Shown here: piece after piece, positions 35,318 to 43,718 of the stretch
Layout: each line of letters begins with the position of its first letter
Position numbering within the stretch: position 1 is the stretch's first letter
Assembly (NCBI GenBank): GCA_964370815.1
Contig: CAYJKQ010000001.1
Coordinates: 372,001-436,000, forward strand
DNA from: UBA12087 sp964370815
GTDB lineage: Bacteria > Chloroflexota > Anaerolineae > Anaerolineales > Villigracilaceae
Length of the DNA: 64,000 nt
Direction of reading: 5' to 3'
Translations under genes and position numbers: made by a program
Notes under the pieces: generated by a model
The model's database searches: none
The model's input: only the letters and a program-made list of their open reading frames with translations
What the model was told of the DNA's origin: nothing

Positions 35318-36190
35318 ATGGAAAATCCAAAGATTACGATAATTGGTGCAGGACCAGCCGGGATAGCGACATCTATTCAATTGAAAAGAATGGGATATGA
35401 GCCACAATTGTTTGAAAAAGATTTAGTCGGTGGATTGTTATGGAACGCCAATCTGGTTGAAAACTATCCCGGGTTCCCAAATGGTATTAGTGGTCCTAAA
35501 TTGATAAAACTAATGATTAATCAATTAGAACAATTGAAAATTGAAATAAAGTATTCGCAAATTAACACATTATCCTTCGATGGTGACTACTTTCAGCTGA
35601 TCACCAATGAGGAAAATATCGTTTCGGATTTCGTCGTTATTGCATCCGGGACAAAACCAAAATCAATAGATGTAAATATTGCTGAATCTGTTGGAAGAAT
35701 GATCCATCAGGATATAAGAAAAATTTTGGATATAAATGGTAAGCATATTGTTATAATTGGTGCTGGGGATGCAGCGTTTGATCACGCTTTACACCTATCA
35801 AAGAAGAATCAAGTATCGATTATTAATCGAGGAGTTAATATCAGGTCTTTGCAATTGTTGGTAGACAGGGCATTTTTGAATAAAAAAATTGAATATTTGA
35901 ACAATATTGAGATTGAAGACATCGATTTAAGTGCTCCAGAATCCGGGAAGATCCTAAAAGTTCAATGTAATTCCCTTGAAAAAGGAAAATTCTCTGTAGA
36001 GTGTGATGAAGTAGTATTTGCCATTGGAAGGGATCCTCAATTAGATTTTATAAAACAAATTATTAAAAACGAAAGGTGCTTACTTGTTGGTGATGTTAAG
36101 AATGATTTATTCAGGCAAGCAACGATCGCAATTGGGGATGGAATAAAGGCTGCAATGATAATTAACAATCAAATCTTATCGAGGAATTGA
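35318..36190 (+). CDS. Thioredoxin-reductase-like flavoprotein lacking the CxxC redox pair
   Basis: 290 residues, the size of low-molecular-weight TrxR or ferredoxin-NADP reductase type 2. The FAD motif is ITIIGAGPAGIATSIQL (about 7-23), followed by GGLLWNANLVENYPGFP, the central NAD(P) motif IVIIGAGDAAFDHALHLS, VVFAIGRDP and a late VGDVKNDLFRQATIAIGDGI. The segment before the NAD(P) loop, where thioredoxin reductases carry CATC, has no cysteine. It therefore cannot be a classical TrxR and more likely passes electrons directly to a partner, as FNR-like enzymes do. The radical SAM gene follows 7 bp later, making it a candidate reductant, which is inference. Confidence 0.85.
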   Translation: MENPKITIIGAGPAGIATSIQLKRMGYEPQLFEKDLVGGLLWNANLVENYPGFPNGISGPKLIKLMINQLEQLKIEIKYSQINTLSFDGDYFQLITNEENIVSDFVVIASGTKPKSIDVNIAESVGRMIHQDIRKILDINGKHIVIIGAGDAAFDHALHLSKKNQVSIINRGVNIRSLQLLVDRAFLNKKIEYLNNIEIEDIDLSAPESGKILKVQCNSLEKGKFSVECDEVVFAIGRDPQLDFIKQIIKNERCLLVGDVKNDLFRQATIAIGDGIKAAMIINNQILSRN

Positions 36191-36197
36191 GGTATAA

Positions 36198-37145
36198 ATG
36201 AAGGTTTTTGCTGAAACAGGCGATGTGAATATTGCAATAGTTTATATGGCTGATTTGGGTAATGATAAAATCATTGAATTTGTGGAAGCACTGCAGCCAC
36301 CTTATAGCCGTAATGAAAGATGGATATTAATGGTATCAACGCTTTTTGGTTGCCCAGTAAAATGCATGATTTGTGATGCAGGCGGACAATATCAAGGAAA
36401 GCCTGATGCACAGCAGATTTTGGATCAAATTGATTTTATGGTTGATAGATGGTTTTCGGATCGGGTAATCCCTTGCGAGAAATTCAAAATTCAATTTGCA
36501 AGGATGGGAGAACCTGCCTTGAATCCAGCAGTTCTTGATGTTCTTGGTTTATTACCTTCGCACTATATAGCTCCAGGATTGATCCCTTCAATTTCGACAA
36601 TTGCTCCTCACGGTTCAGAATTATTCTTTGAACGTTTGTTGGAAATTAAAGATCGCTTATATCCGGGTGGTAAATTTCAATTACAATTTTCACTTCATTC
36701 TACGAATCAATCTCAACGGGATAAGTTAATCCCGGTTAGAAAATGGAATTTCTCTCAAATGGCAATATTCGGAGATAGATTCATAAAAAAAGGTGATCGT
36801 AAAATAACGCTTAATTTTGCTTTAGCAGAAAATATGGAGATTGAACAATCTGTTTTATTGGATTATTTTGACCCTCAGAAATACTTATTAAAAATTACCC
36901 CAGTCAATCCAACCTGCCAGGCAGTGAAAAATGGTCTTCTTTCATATCTCGACCCAAATAATCCTGGGGGAAAAATAGAATTAGTCAATAAATTGAATGC
37001 CTGTGGATATGATGTAATTGTAAGTATCGGCGAAGTGGAAGAAAACCAAATTGGAAGTAACTGCGGGCAATATGTTTTAAATTTCCTTCAATCCCAAAAT
37101 GCAATCTCAGAAGGATATTCGTATCCAGTTAAAATAAGAGAGTAA
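36198..37145 (+). CDS. RlmN/Cfr-like radical SAM protein lacking the RNA-binding N-domain and one catalytic cysteine
   Basis: 315 residues. The radical SAM cluster motif is C52-P-V-K-C56-M-I-C59. The core aligns block by block with the true RlmN at 52076-53119: MGEPALN to MGEPFHN, SISTIAPHG to TISTVGVVP, LQFSLHSTNQSQRDKLIPV to LAISLHAADNKLRSRLLPI, ITPVNPT to LIPLNPT, and SNCGQY to AGCGQL. The C-terminal methyl-carrier cysteine is kept (C289). The second catalytic Cys of RlmN (C108 in the local RlmN, C118 in E. coli) is Met45 here, and the N-terminal helical RNA-recognition domain is reduced to about 35 residues. The substrate is unknown. The operon position with CooC points to a metalloenzyme-related target. 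Confidence 0.85.
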   Translation: MKVFAETGDVNIAIVYMADLGNDKIIEFVEALQPPYSRNERWILMVSTLFGCPVKCMICDAGGQYQGKPDAQQILDQIDFMVDRWFSDRVIPCEKFKIQFARMGEPALNPAVLDVLGLLPSHYIAPGLIPSISTIAPHGSELFFERLLEIKDRLYPGGKFQLQFSLHSTNQSQRDKLIPVRKWNFSQMAIFGDRFIKKGDRKITLNFALAENMEIEQSVLLDYFDPQKYLLKITPVNPTCQAVKNGLLSYLDPNNPGGKIELVNKLNACGYDVIVSIGEVEENQIGSNCGQYVLNFLQSQNAISEGYSYPVKIRE

Positions 37146-37155
37146 AAGGAAAACA

Positions 37156-37938
37156 ATGAAAATTGCAATAACAGGAAAAGGCGGAGTTGGAAAAACTACC
37201 TTAGCGGCATTACTGGCACAGCAATATGCGGATATGGGAAGACAAGTACTTGCAGTAGACGCAGATCCTTCACCATGTTTGGCAGGAGCGTTGGGATTTC
37301 CAGCATCTGTGAGAAAGTTATTGCATCCTATCTCTGAAATGGAAGATTTGATAGAAGAAAGAACCGGGGCAAAACCAGGGATGGTGGGGGGGTATTTCAC
37401 CCTCAATCCACGCGTAGATGATATTCCAGAAAGATTTAGCGTTCAACACCGAAATGTACGACTTTTGGAAATGGGATCAGTGGATATAGGCGGATCCGGC
37501 TGTATTTGCCCCGAAGGAGCTATGCTAAAAACCCTTTTTACAAATCTCCTTTTTAGAAAAGATGATATCCTTATATTGGATATGTATGCGGGAGTCGAAC
37601 ACCTTGGAAGAGCCACCGTCGATTTTGTTGATGTGATGATTGTTGTCGTTGAGCCTACGCGTCGATCTCTAGGTACAGCTGCGCAAATCAAAAAACTTGC
37701 CAACGATATTGGTCTGACACGATTATTACTGGTAGGTAATAAAATTCGAGAAGAGGATGAAAAGAATTTTCTGGAAAACGAAACTCCTGGAATACCTATC
37801 CTTGGATTCCTCCCGGCAGATCTTTCTGTTCAGGAAGCTGATAGGCTTGGAATCCCCGTTTTCGATCATGTTCCTATCCTAAAAGAATCTACAAAATTAA
37901 TGGTGGAAAAAATTTCGCGTTTGGATTTAAAAAGGTAA
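37156..37938 (+). CDS. cooC: CooC-family nickel/cluster-insertion ATPase 1
   Basis: 260-residue MinD/SIMIBI-class ATPase. The deviant Walker A is KIAITGKGGVGKTTLAALLA with the signature Lys. AVDADPSPCL follows as switch I, and the CooC-specific Cys pair is in GSGCICPEGA (C-x-C). A Walker B-like ILDMYAGVEHLGR and the adenine-contact NKIRE complete the domain. CooC-type proteins use ATP to insert Ni into the CODH C-cluster or to mature ACS. AAAGGA lies just before the ATG. A second, clearly different CooC follows 5 bp later, so the pair may serve CODH and ACS separately. Confidence 0.92.
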   Translation: MKIAITGKGGVGKTTLAALLAQQYADMGRQVLAVDADPSPCLAGALGFPASVRKLLHPISEMEDLIEERTGAKPGMVGGYFTLNPRVDDIPERFSVQHRNVRLLEMGSVDIGGSGCICPEGAMLKTLFTNLLFRKDDILILDMYAGVEHLGRATVDFVDVMIVVVEPTRRSLGTAAQIKKLANDIGLTRLLLVGNKIREEDEKNFLENETPGIPILGFLPADLSVQEADRLGIPVFDHVPILKESTKLMVEKISRLDLKR

Positions 37939-37943
37939 AATAG

Positions 37944-38732
37944 ATGACAATTACAATAGCTTTAGCCGGCAAGGGTGGAGTTGGGAAAACCACAATTTCG
38001 GGGATGGTTATTAAATATCTTGCTCAAGAGCAAATTGGTAGTATCTTGGCAATTGATGCTGATCCATCCAGTAATCTCAACATGGTACTGGGGTTGGACT
38101 TGGATTGGACTGTTGGGGATATCCGCGAGGACATGCTGCAGCAGGTAAAGAATTCATTGGCAGCAGGAGGCGCAGCAATGGGAGTCATGGCTGGTGGCCA
38201 ATCAAAAAGGGACTATCTTGATTATCAAATTCGTACTTCCTTGTCAGAGGGAGCGAGGTTTGATTTGATAGCCATGGGACGCGGAGAAGGTTCTGGTTGT
38301 TACTGCGCAGTAAACCACAATTTACGGGAAGTCATAGATTCCATAAGTAAATCCTATTCATATGTGGTTATTGATAATGAGGCTGGAATGGAGCACCTTA
38401 GTCGTCGAACCACAAGAGATGTCAATCATCTTCTTGTGGTAAGCGATCCTACCCAACGAGGGTTAGTTGCTGCCCAACGAGTTGCTGTGATGAGTAAGGA
38501 GCTCGACATTAATATTGAAAATGCATATTTAATCATTAACAGAGTGCCTTCAGAAATGCCACAGGCTATAACTGAATTTGTCAATAAAATGGATTTACCA
38601 CTTTTGGGTACCATTCCAGCAGATGTCGAGATTACTAATTTTGATTTTAATGGAAGACCTTTGATTGAATTAGGAAAAAATTCAAATGTTTATAAAGCAG
38701 TATCTATGATGATGGATCAGATTCTGAAATAA
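37944..38732 (+). CDS. cooC: CooC/AcsF-family maturation ATPase 2
   Basis: 262 residues of the same family: ITIALAGKGGVGKTTISGMV (P-loop), AIDADPSSNLNMVLGL, the C-x-C pair in GRGEGSGCYCAVNH, VVIDNEAGMEHLSRRTTRD and VSDPTQRG. Compared with its neighbour it has the longer insert with ...GGAAMGVMAGGQSKRDY typical of CooC/AcsF proteins encoded near CODH/ACS. It may be the main ACS or CODH maturation factor. Which of the two serves which metal centre is not decided by sequence. It is followed 6 bp later by the YhfC-like gene. Confidence 0.92.
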   Translation: MTITIALAGKGGVGKTTISGMVIKYLAQEQIGSILAIDADPSSNLNMVLGLDLDWTVGDIREDMLQQVKNSLAAGGAAMGVMAGGQSKRDYLDYQIRTSLSEGARFDLIAMGRGEGSGCYCAVNHNLREVIDSISKSYSYVVIDNEAGMEHLSRRTTRDVNHLLVVSDPTQRGLVAAQRVAVMSKELDINIENAYLIINRVPSEMPQAITEFVNKMDLPLLGTIPADVEITNFDFNGRPLIELGKNSNVYKAVSMMMDQILK

Positions 38733-38738
38733 ACACTT

Positions 38739-39611
38739 ATGGTTACCCTCCGTTTATTAAATGGATTGTTAATGGTAGTTCTCCCGATCGGGTTGGCTGC
38801 TTATTTCATTTCCAAATTCAAATCAGATTGGCGGTTATGGTGGATTGGAGGAGCCGTATTTGTTTTATCACAAGTTGGACATATTCCTTTCAATTACTAT
38901 TCAAGCCTCATCCTTAATAAAACAAACCTGGTTAATTGGTCACTAATAAGTCGATCAATTTTCAATGCTTTTTTTCTTGGTTTAAGTGCAGGACTTTGGG
39001 AAGAAGGTGCTCGTTATGTTGCCTTCCGTTGGTGGGTTGGAAAGGCTAAATCATGGAGCAAAGGTATTCAATTAGGAGTTGGTCACGGTGGTTTTGAATC
39101 AATGATTTTGGGTTTATTAGTTTTGTATACCATTATTCAGATGGTTGTAGTAAAAAATATGGATATTAGTGCACTAATACCAGCAGATCAATTACCGACG
39201 ACAACGCGATCGATTGCAGCGTATTGGGCTATGCCTTGGTATGATGTACTACTAGGGTTCATTGAAAGGGTATTAACGTTACCCATTCAAATCGCATTGT
39301 CAGTCATAATGTTACAGATATTTATTCGAAAAAAGATTATTTGGATTTGGGTTGCAATACTCTTTCATACCATCGTCGATGCTACAGCAGTGTTATTTAT
39401 GACATTTTCAAATATCTATTTCACTGAAATGGCAGTAGCTTTTTTTTCTGCTATAAGTATAGGAATAATAATTTTTCTTAAATCTCCAGATCCTGTTGAA
39501 GAAGAACCAGAAGGTGAACGGTTATTTTTAGAGAAATTCGATAATAAAATATGCAGAATTCAAAAAGTTGACGAATCTTTAGAAAATTTGGATGCGACAA
39601 GGTACCAATAA
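38739..39611 (+). CDS. YhfC-like intramembrane protein (CAAX-type/glutamic protease-like)
   Basis: 290 residues with about seven hydrophobic helices. Motifs characteristic of the YhfC family (distantly related to CPBP/PrsW intramembrane proteases) are SAGLWEEGARYVAFRWW (paired Glu), GVGHGGFESM (His, Glu) and LFHTIVDATAV (His, Asp). These polar residues in the membrane form a likely active site. A soluble acidic tail of about 45 residues ends the protein. It sits between CooC2 and an ABC transporter with gaps of 6 and 11 bp. The substrate is unknown. Confidence 0.8.
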   Translation: MVTLRLLNGLLMVVLPIGLAAYFISKFKSDWRLWWIGGAVFVLSQVGHIPFNYYSSLILNKTNLVNWSLISRSIFNAFFLGLSAGLWEEGARYVAFRWWVGKAKSWSKGIQLGVGHGGFESMILGLLVLYTIIQMVVVKNMDISALIPADQLPTTTRSIAAYWAMPWYDVLLGFIERVLTLPIQIALSVIMLQIFIRKKIIWIWVAILFHTIVDATAVLFMTFSNIYFTEMAVAFFSAISIGIIIFLKSPDPVEEEPEGERLFLEKFDNKICRIQKVDESLENLDATRYQ

Positions 39612-39622
39612 GGTTTTTTGAA

Positions 39623-40534
39623 ATGATAAGAACAGAAAATTTGGAAAAGAAATTTGGCAATACAACTGCTGTGAAATCGTTAAGTTTAGATATAAAAGAA
39701 GGGGAAGTATTTGGGTTTTTGGGGCCAAATGGTGCTGGAAAAACAACAACTGTGAGAATGTTGTCAGGCTTGATCGCTCCAACAAAAGGATCTGCAATTG
39801 TCAACGGGTTTAAAATTGGTATTGATAATCAGAAAATCAGGAGCACAATCGGAGTATTGACTGAAACCCCGGGTCTTTATGAGAATTTAACAGCAGATCA
39901 AAACCTACGCATTTTCGCAAAATTATATGGCGTTAAGGATATCTCAGGACAGGTTGAAAAATATCTTAGAATGCTAGGATTATGGGAACGAAGATTTGAA
40001 ATTGCGGGCACTTTTTCAAAAGGGATGAGACAAAAACTAGCTATTGCTAGAGCTTTGATCCATGAACCTCGCACTCTTTTTTTTGATGAACCAACAGCCG
40101 GTCTCGACCCAGAAGCAGCACACATGTTAAGAAGTTTTATTGATGATCTGCGAAAAGGAGGCCGTACAATTTTTTTATGTACCCATAACCTTGATGAAGC
40201 AGATCGCCTTTGCGATCGTATTGGTGTATTTAAGACTCATTTGCTTGTGGTGGATTCGCCGTCCAACTTGAGAAGTTCTCTTTTCGGACGAAAAATTGTA
40301 TTTCATTTAAAAAGGGTGGATGAAAAGATTATAGCTTCTATAAAGAATTTTGATTATGTAATTGATGTAAAAGTAATTGAAAACAAAATTGTTGCAACAT
40401 TAGACGATCCAGAATTACGAAATCCTGAATTGATTAGGTCGCTAATTGACAATGGCGCGGACTTAACATTTGTCGGTGAATTGCGACATTCACTTGAAGA
40501 TGTCTACTTGCAATTGGTTCAAGCCACAGAATGA
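39623..40534 (+). CDS. ABC transporter ATP-binding protein
   Basis: 303 residues. Walker A GFLGPNGAGKTTTVRML, a Q-loop near VLTETPG, signature FSKGMRQKLAIARAL, Walker B TLFFDEPTAGLD and the switch CTHNLDEADRL are all present, followed by a roughly 90-residue C-terminal extension. It resembles the DrrA/CcmA-type exporters of the ABC-2 class. It pairs with the permease gene 8 bp downstream. The substrate is unknown. The operon location suggests export of something linked to the zinc-ribbon protein encoded at 41340. Confidence 0.93.
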   Translation: MIRTENLEKKFGNTTAVKSLSLDIKEGEVFGFLGPNGAGKTTTVRMLSGLIAPTKGSAIVNGFKIGIDNQKIRSTIGVLTETPGLYENLTADQNLRIFAKLYGVKDISGQVEKYLRMLGLWERRFEIAGTFSKGMRQKLAIARALIHEPRTLFFDEPTAGLDPEAAHMLRSFIDDLRKGGRTIFLCTHNLDEADRLCDRIGVFKTHLLVVDSPSNLRSSLFGRKIVFHLKRVDEKIIASIKNFDYVIDVKVIENKIVATLDDPELRNPELIRSLIDNGADLTFVGELRHSLEDVYLQLVQATE

Positions 40535-40542
40535 GCTAAGAT

Positions 40543-41337
40543 ATGGAAAAAATAAAAATAATTGTTCAAAAAGAATGGGCAGAGGTCTTTAAAAATAAGA
40601 TGGTCATTTTTACAGTAGCGTTTCTTCCTCTCATAATGACCGTAATTCCACTTATTATTTTATTTACTACGCGCGAGACAGGTTTGGGGGATGACTTAGG
40701 CTCCGATGTCGGTCAAATTATCAGCAGTGGAGTTTGTCTTCCTGGTCTGAATAATTCCGAATGCTTTCAGGTTTATCTTGTAAGCCAATTTATGATGTTG
40801 TTCATGCTAATTCCACTTGCTATACCAATAATGATAGCCGCATATTCTATTGTGGGTGAAAAAAATGCCAGGAGTCTGGAGCCACTCCTGGCAACCCCTA
40901 TTACCACTTTTGAGCTTCTCATTGGAAAAAGCCTGTCTGCTGTGATTCCTGCAGTCATCGCAACTTATGGCTCCTTCATTGTCTTTATCACCGGTGTTTT
41001 ATTGGTGATTAAAAGCAAAGCTGTCTTGATGGCTTTCTTGGATCTGCGCTGGCTTGTTGCGATATTCATCGTTGGACCACTTATGGCAGTTTTGGCTGTA
41101 AATCTAAGTTTGATGGTTTCTTCTAGGGTTAATGATCCAAGAGCAGCTGAACAAATTTCTATGATATTGATTGTCCCTGTCCTGGGATTATTCTTTGGTC
41201 AAATGGCTGGATTTTTTATTCTTAACAGGCAAATAATAACAATTATTGCAATTATACTCTTAGTAATTGATATATTAGTTGTCTATATAGCGATCCGGGT
41301 TTTTGATCGAGAAGCTATTCTGACAAGGTGGAGGTAA
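40543..41337 (+). CDS. ABC-2-type transporter permease
   Basis: 264 residues with six predicted helices. The N-terminus KIKIIVQKEWAEVFKNKMVIF is the usual cytosolic amphipathic lead-in of ABC-2 permeases, and GEKNARSLEPLLATPI is the conserved coupling segment after helix 2. A roughly 40-residue external loop between the first two helices contains CLPGLNNSECF, two cysteines that may form a disulfide. It partners the ATPase encoded 8 bp upstream. The stop is 2 bp before the GTG of the next gene. Confidence 0.9.
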   Translation: MEKIKIIVQKEWAEVFKNKMVIFTVAFLPLIMTVIPLIILFTTRETGLGDDLGSDVGQIISSGVCLPGLNNSECFQVYLVSQFMMLFMLIPLAIPIMIAAYSIVGEKNARSLEPLLATPITTFELLIGKSLSAVIPAVIATYGSFIVFITGVLLVIKSKAVLMAFLDLRWLVAIFIVGPLMAVLAVNLSLMVSSRVNDPRAAEQISMILIVPVLGLFFGQMAGFFILNRQIITIIAIILLVIDILVVYIAIRVFDREAILTRWR

Positions 41338-41339
41338 AA

Positions 41340-42107
41340 GTGAAATTAATGCACAGAACTGCGGTGATGCTTGCAATATTTTTCCTTCTAAGTTTTGGGA
41401 TTGTATATGCTCAAGAGGAAGAAATAATATTAAAAATCTCACGTGATTTTGGTTATGCTTCAGGTACTGGAAAGATTCAGGGATTATTTTCAATGAAAGC
41501 AACATCTTTCTATAAACTGGCAGAAGTCGTTTTTTATATCGATTCACAACCTATAGGGAAAGATTCGATAGAACCTTTTAAGCTCCAATTCAATACTGAT
41601 GATTTTTCGCAAGGGATGCATTCTCTTTACGCAATTGGTATTGGATTGGATGGAAATGAATTTATTACGAAGGAAATAAGAACAGAATTTATTTCTGCGC
41701 AGGACAGTAAAAAAGCAACTTTGACTCTAATAATACCAATTTTAGGACTTTCATTAATTGCGGTGATCATCTCTGCTGTATTTCCTGTATTATTTACAAA
41801 AAAGAAGGAAACAATAACCCCTGGTGCGCATAGATTCTACGGTGCTGCAGGCGGAACGATTTGCGTGGGTTGCAATAGACCATTTTCAAGGCATTTGCTT
41901 TCTCCAAATTTGATATTAGGAAAATTAGAACGTTGCCCTCATTGTGGTAAGTGGGGAATTTACAGAGCATACCCGATTGATATTCTGAGGAAAGCTGAAG
42001 AAACCGAATTGGAGGCTGATTATTCTCAGAAAGCAAATATAATTCTTGCAAATGAAGAAGACAGACTTCGCAATGAGGTAGACGATACAAAATACCAGGG
42101 TATGTGA
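41340..42107 (+). CDS. Signal-peptide protein with Ig-like domain, membrane helix and zinc ribbon
   Basis: About 255 residues from GTG 41340, placed four bases after GGAGGT (41330-41335). An upstream GTG at 41328 lies inside that Shine-Dalgarno. A signal peptide (about 1-25, ending VYAQ) is followed by an extracellular beta-rich domain (about 30-115) resembling Ig-like fold modules (AEVVFYIDSQPIGKDSIEPF and GMHSLYAIGIGLDGNEF). Then come a membrane helix (about 128-152) and a cytosolic part with a zinc ribbon CVGC...CPHC. It closes the ten-gene operon and may be an accessory of the ABC transporter. I do not recognise a named family. Confidence 0.75.
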   Translation: MKLMHRTAVMLAIFFLLSFGIVYAQEEEIILKISRDFGYASGTGKIQGLFSMKATSFYKLAEVVFYIDSQPIGKDSIEPFKLQFNTDDFSQGMHSLYAIGIGLDGNEFITKEIRTEFISAQDSKKATLTLIIPILGLSLIAVIISAVFPVLFTKKKETITPGAHRFYGAAGGTICVGCNRPFSRHLLSPNLILGKLERCPHCGKWGIYRAYPIDILRKAEETELEADYSQKANIILANEEDRLRNEVDDTKYQGM

Positions 42108-42154
42108 GATAACTGATTAAAAATTTATACTATGAGCTTGAATCTGGAGAATGA

Positions 42155-43615
42155 GTGAAAATACGAGAAAACAAGGGATTAACATTTGATGATGTCCTTT
42201 TGGTTCCGGGAAGATCAAGCATAGCCTCTCGAAGTGATGTGAACACTTCAACTAGGCTGACTAAATCTATTGGTCTGAAGATACCGATAGTCAGTGCAAA
42301 CATGGATACTGTTACCGAAGAGGCTATGGCAATTGCTATGGCTGAAAATGGTGGAATTGGTATTATCCACAGATTTATGTCAATAGAACAACAGGCAAAA
42401 CAGATCCTTAATGTGAAAAGATGTCAAGGTTTTATCGTTGAGAATCCATACGAAATCAATCTGTATGCCTCAACAAATGATGCAAGAAATTTGATGAAGA
42501 AGGAGAAGGTGGGTGGTTTGGTCGTGAAAGATAGTAAAAACAAATTTGTTGGGATTCTCACATCTCGCGACTTGCTTCTTGCTCCAAGTGAACAAAAAAA
42601 CATAAGAGACGTAATGACAAAGAGTAATAAACTTATAGTGGCTTCACCTGGCATCACTCCAGAGGAAGCACGAAAGATATTATATAAGCACAGAGTTGAA
42701 AAATTGCCAGTTATTGACAAAGATGGTAATTTGGTAGGCTTGATTACGGCGCAGGATGTGGTAAAGCCGGAATTGCATCCAAACGCAACTTTAGACGATA
42801 AAGGAAGGCTACGAGTGGGGGCAGCTATAGGGGTGACGGCGGGTGAAATAGAGCGTGCAAAGGCAGTAGTTGATGCGGGTGTAGATGTCCTTGTTTTGGA
42901 TATAGCTCACGGACATGCTGAGCATTGTATCAATATGGTTAAAGAATTGAAAAATTCATTTGGATTTGTTCAAGTGATCGCTGGAAATGTAGCCACAAGA
43001 TCTGGAGCTTTCGATCTAGCTGTAGCAGGGGCAGATGCAATTAAGGTCGGCATTGGACCGGGCGCGATTTGTACAACCCGTATAGTAACTGGTTTTGGTG
43101 TTCCGCAACTAACTGCAATAATGGATAGCGTTCAAGGTATTCGCGAATCTGGAAAGGACATACCAATAATAGCGGATGGAGGAATTAAAGTTTCAGGTGA
43201 TATGGTGAAAGCTTTAGCTGCAGGAGCTGATTCCGTTATGATTGGATCTTTATTCGCTGGTACAGAAGAGGCACCTGGTTCAGCAGTTATTAGGGATGGC
43301 CAGAAGTTTAAAATAGTTCGAGGAATGGCTTCGCTTGGAGCAGCAATGGGAAGAAATAGAATAGGACGAGGTGAAGATGAAAGTGCAGAAGATCAAGAAG
43401 ACTGGGATAAAGTCGTACCAGAAGGAGTAGAAGCTGTCGTTCCATATCGTGGGAATATGGAAGAAGTTCTTTTTCAATTGGTTGGTGGATTACGTTCTGG
43501 TTTGAGCTATGGTGGAGGAAAAACGATTAAGGAAATGCAGGATAAAGCCGAATTTATAGAAATTACACCTGCAGGTTATCGTGAAAGTAGACCACATGAC
43601 GTGGATCGAGTATAA
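42155..43615 (+). CDS. guaB: Inosine-5'-monophosphate dehydrogenase
   Basis: Oxidises IMP to XMP for guanine nucleotide synthesis. The 486-residue protein from GTG 42155 (GGAG about ten bases before) has the N-terminal LTFDDVLLVPGRSS, two CBS domains (about 95-205), the catalytic loop GIGPGAICTTRIVTGFGVPQ with the nucleophile Cys, IIADGGIKVSGDMVKALAAG (phosphate binding), MGSLFAGTEE-like MIGSLFAGTEEAPG and the flap/YRGM-like AVVPYRGNMEE. It starts 47 bp after the transport operon and may have its own promoter. Confidence 0.97.
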   Translation: MKIRENKGLTFDDVLLVPGRSSIASRSDVNTSTRLTKSIGLKIPIVSANMDTVTEEAMAIAMAENGGIGIIHRFMSIEQQAKQILNVKRCQGFIVENPYEINLYASTNDARNLMKKEKVGGLVVKDSKNKFVGILTSRDLLLAPSEQKNIRDVMTKSNKLIVASPGITPEEARKILYKHRVEKLPVIDKDGNLVGLITAQDVVKPELHPNATLDDKGRLRVGAAIGVTAGEIERAKAVVDAGVDVLVLDIAHGHAEHCINMVKELKNSFGFVQVIAGNVATRSGAFDLAVAGADAIKVGIGPGAICTTRIVTGFGVPQLTAIMDSVQGIRESGKDIPIIADGGIKVSGDMVKALAAGADSVMIGSLFAGTEEAPGSAVIRDGQKFKIVRGMASLGAAMGRNRIGRGEDESAEDQEDWDKVVPEGVEAVVPYRGNMEEVLFQLVGGLRSGLSYGGGKTIKEMQDKAEFIEITPAGYRESRPHDVDRV

Positions 43616-43718
43616 AAGTATTAACAATAAAGCTAACTTCGCATAGACATATATATTGAACAGTAAAAAAAATAGAGTAGTTTTTAATTATTAAGCTTGC
43701 TAATATATGAGTAGGGGG

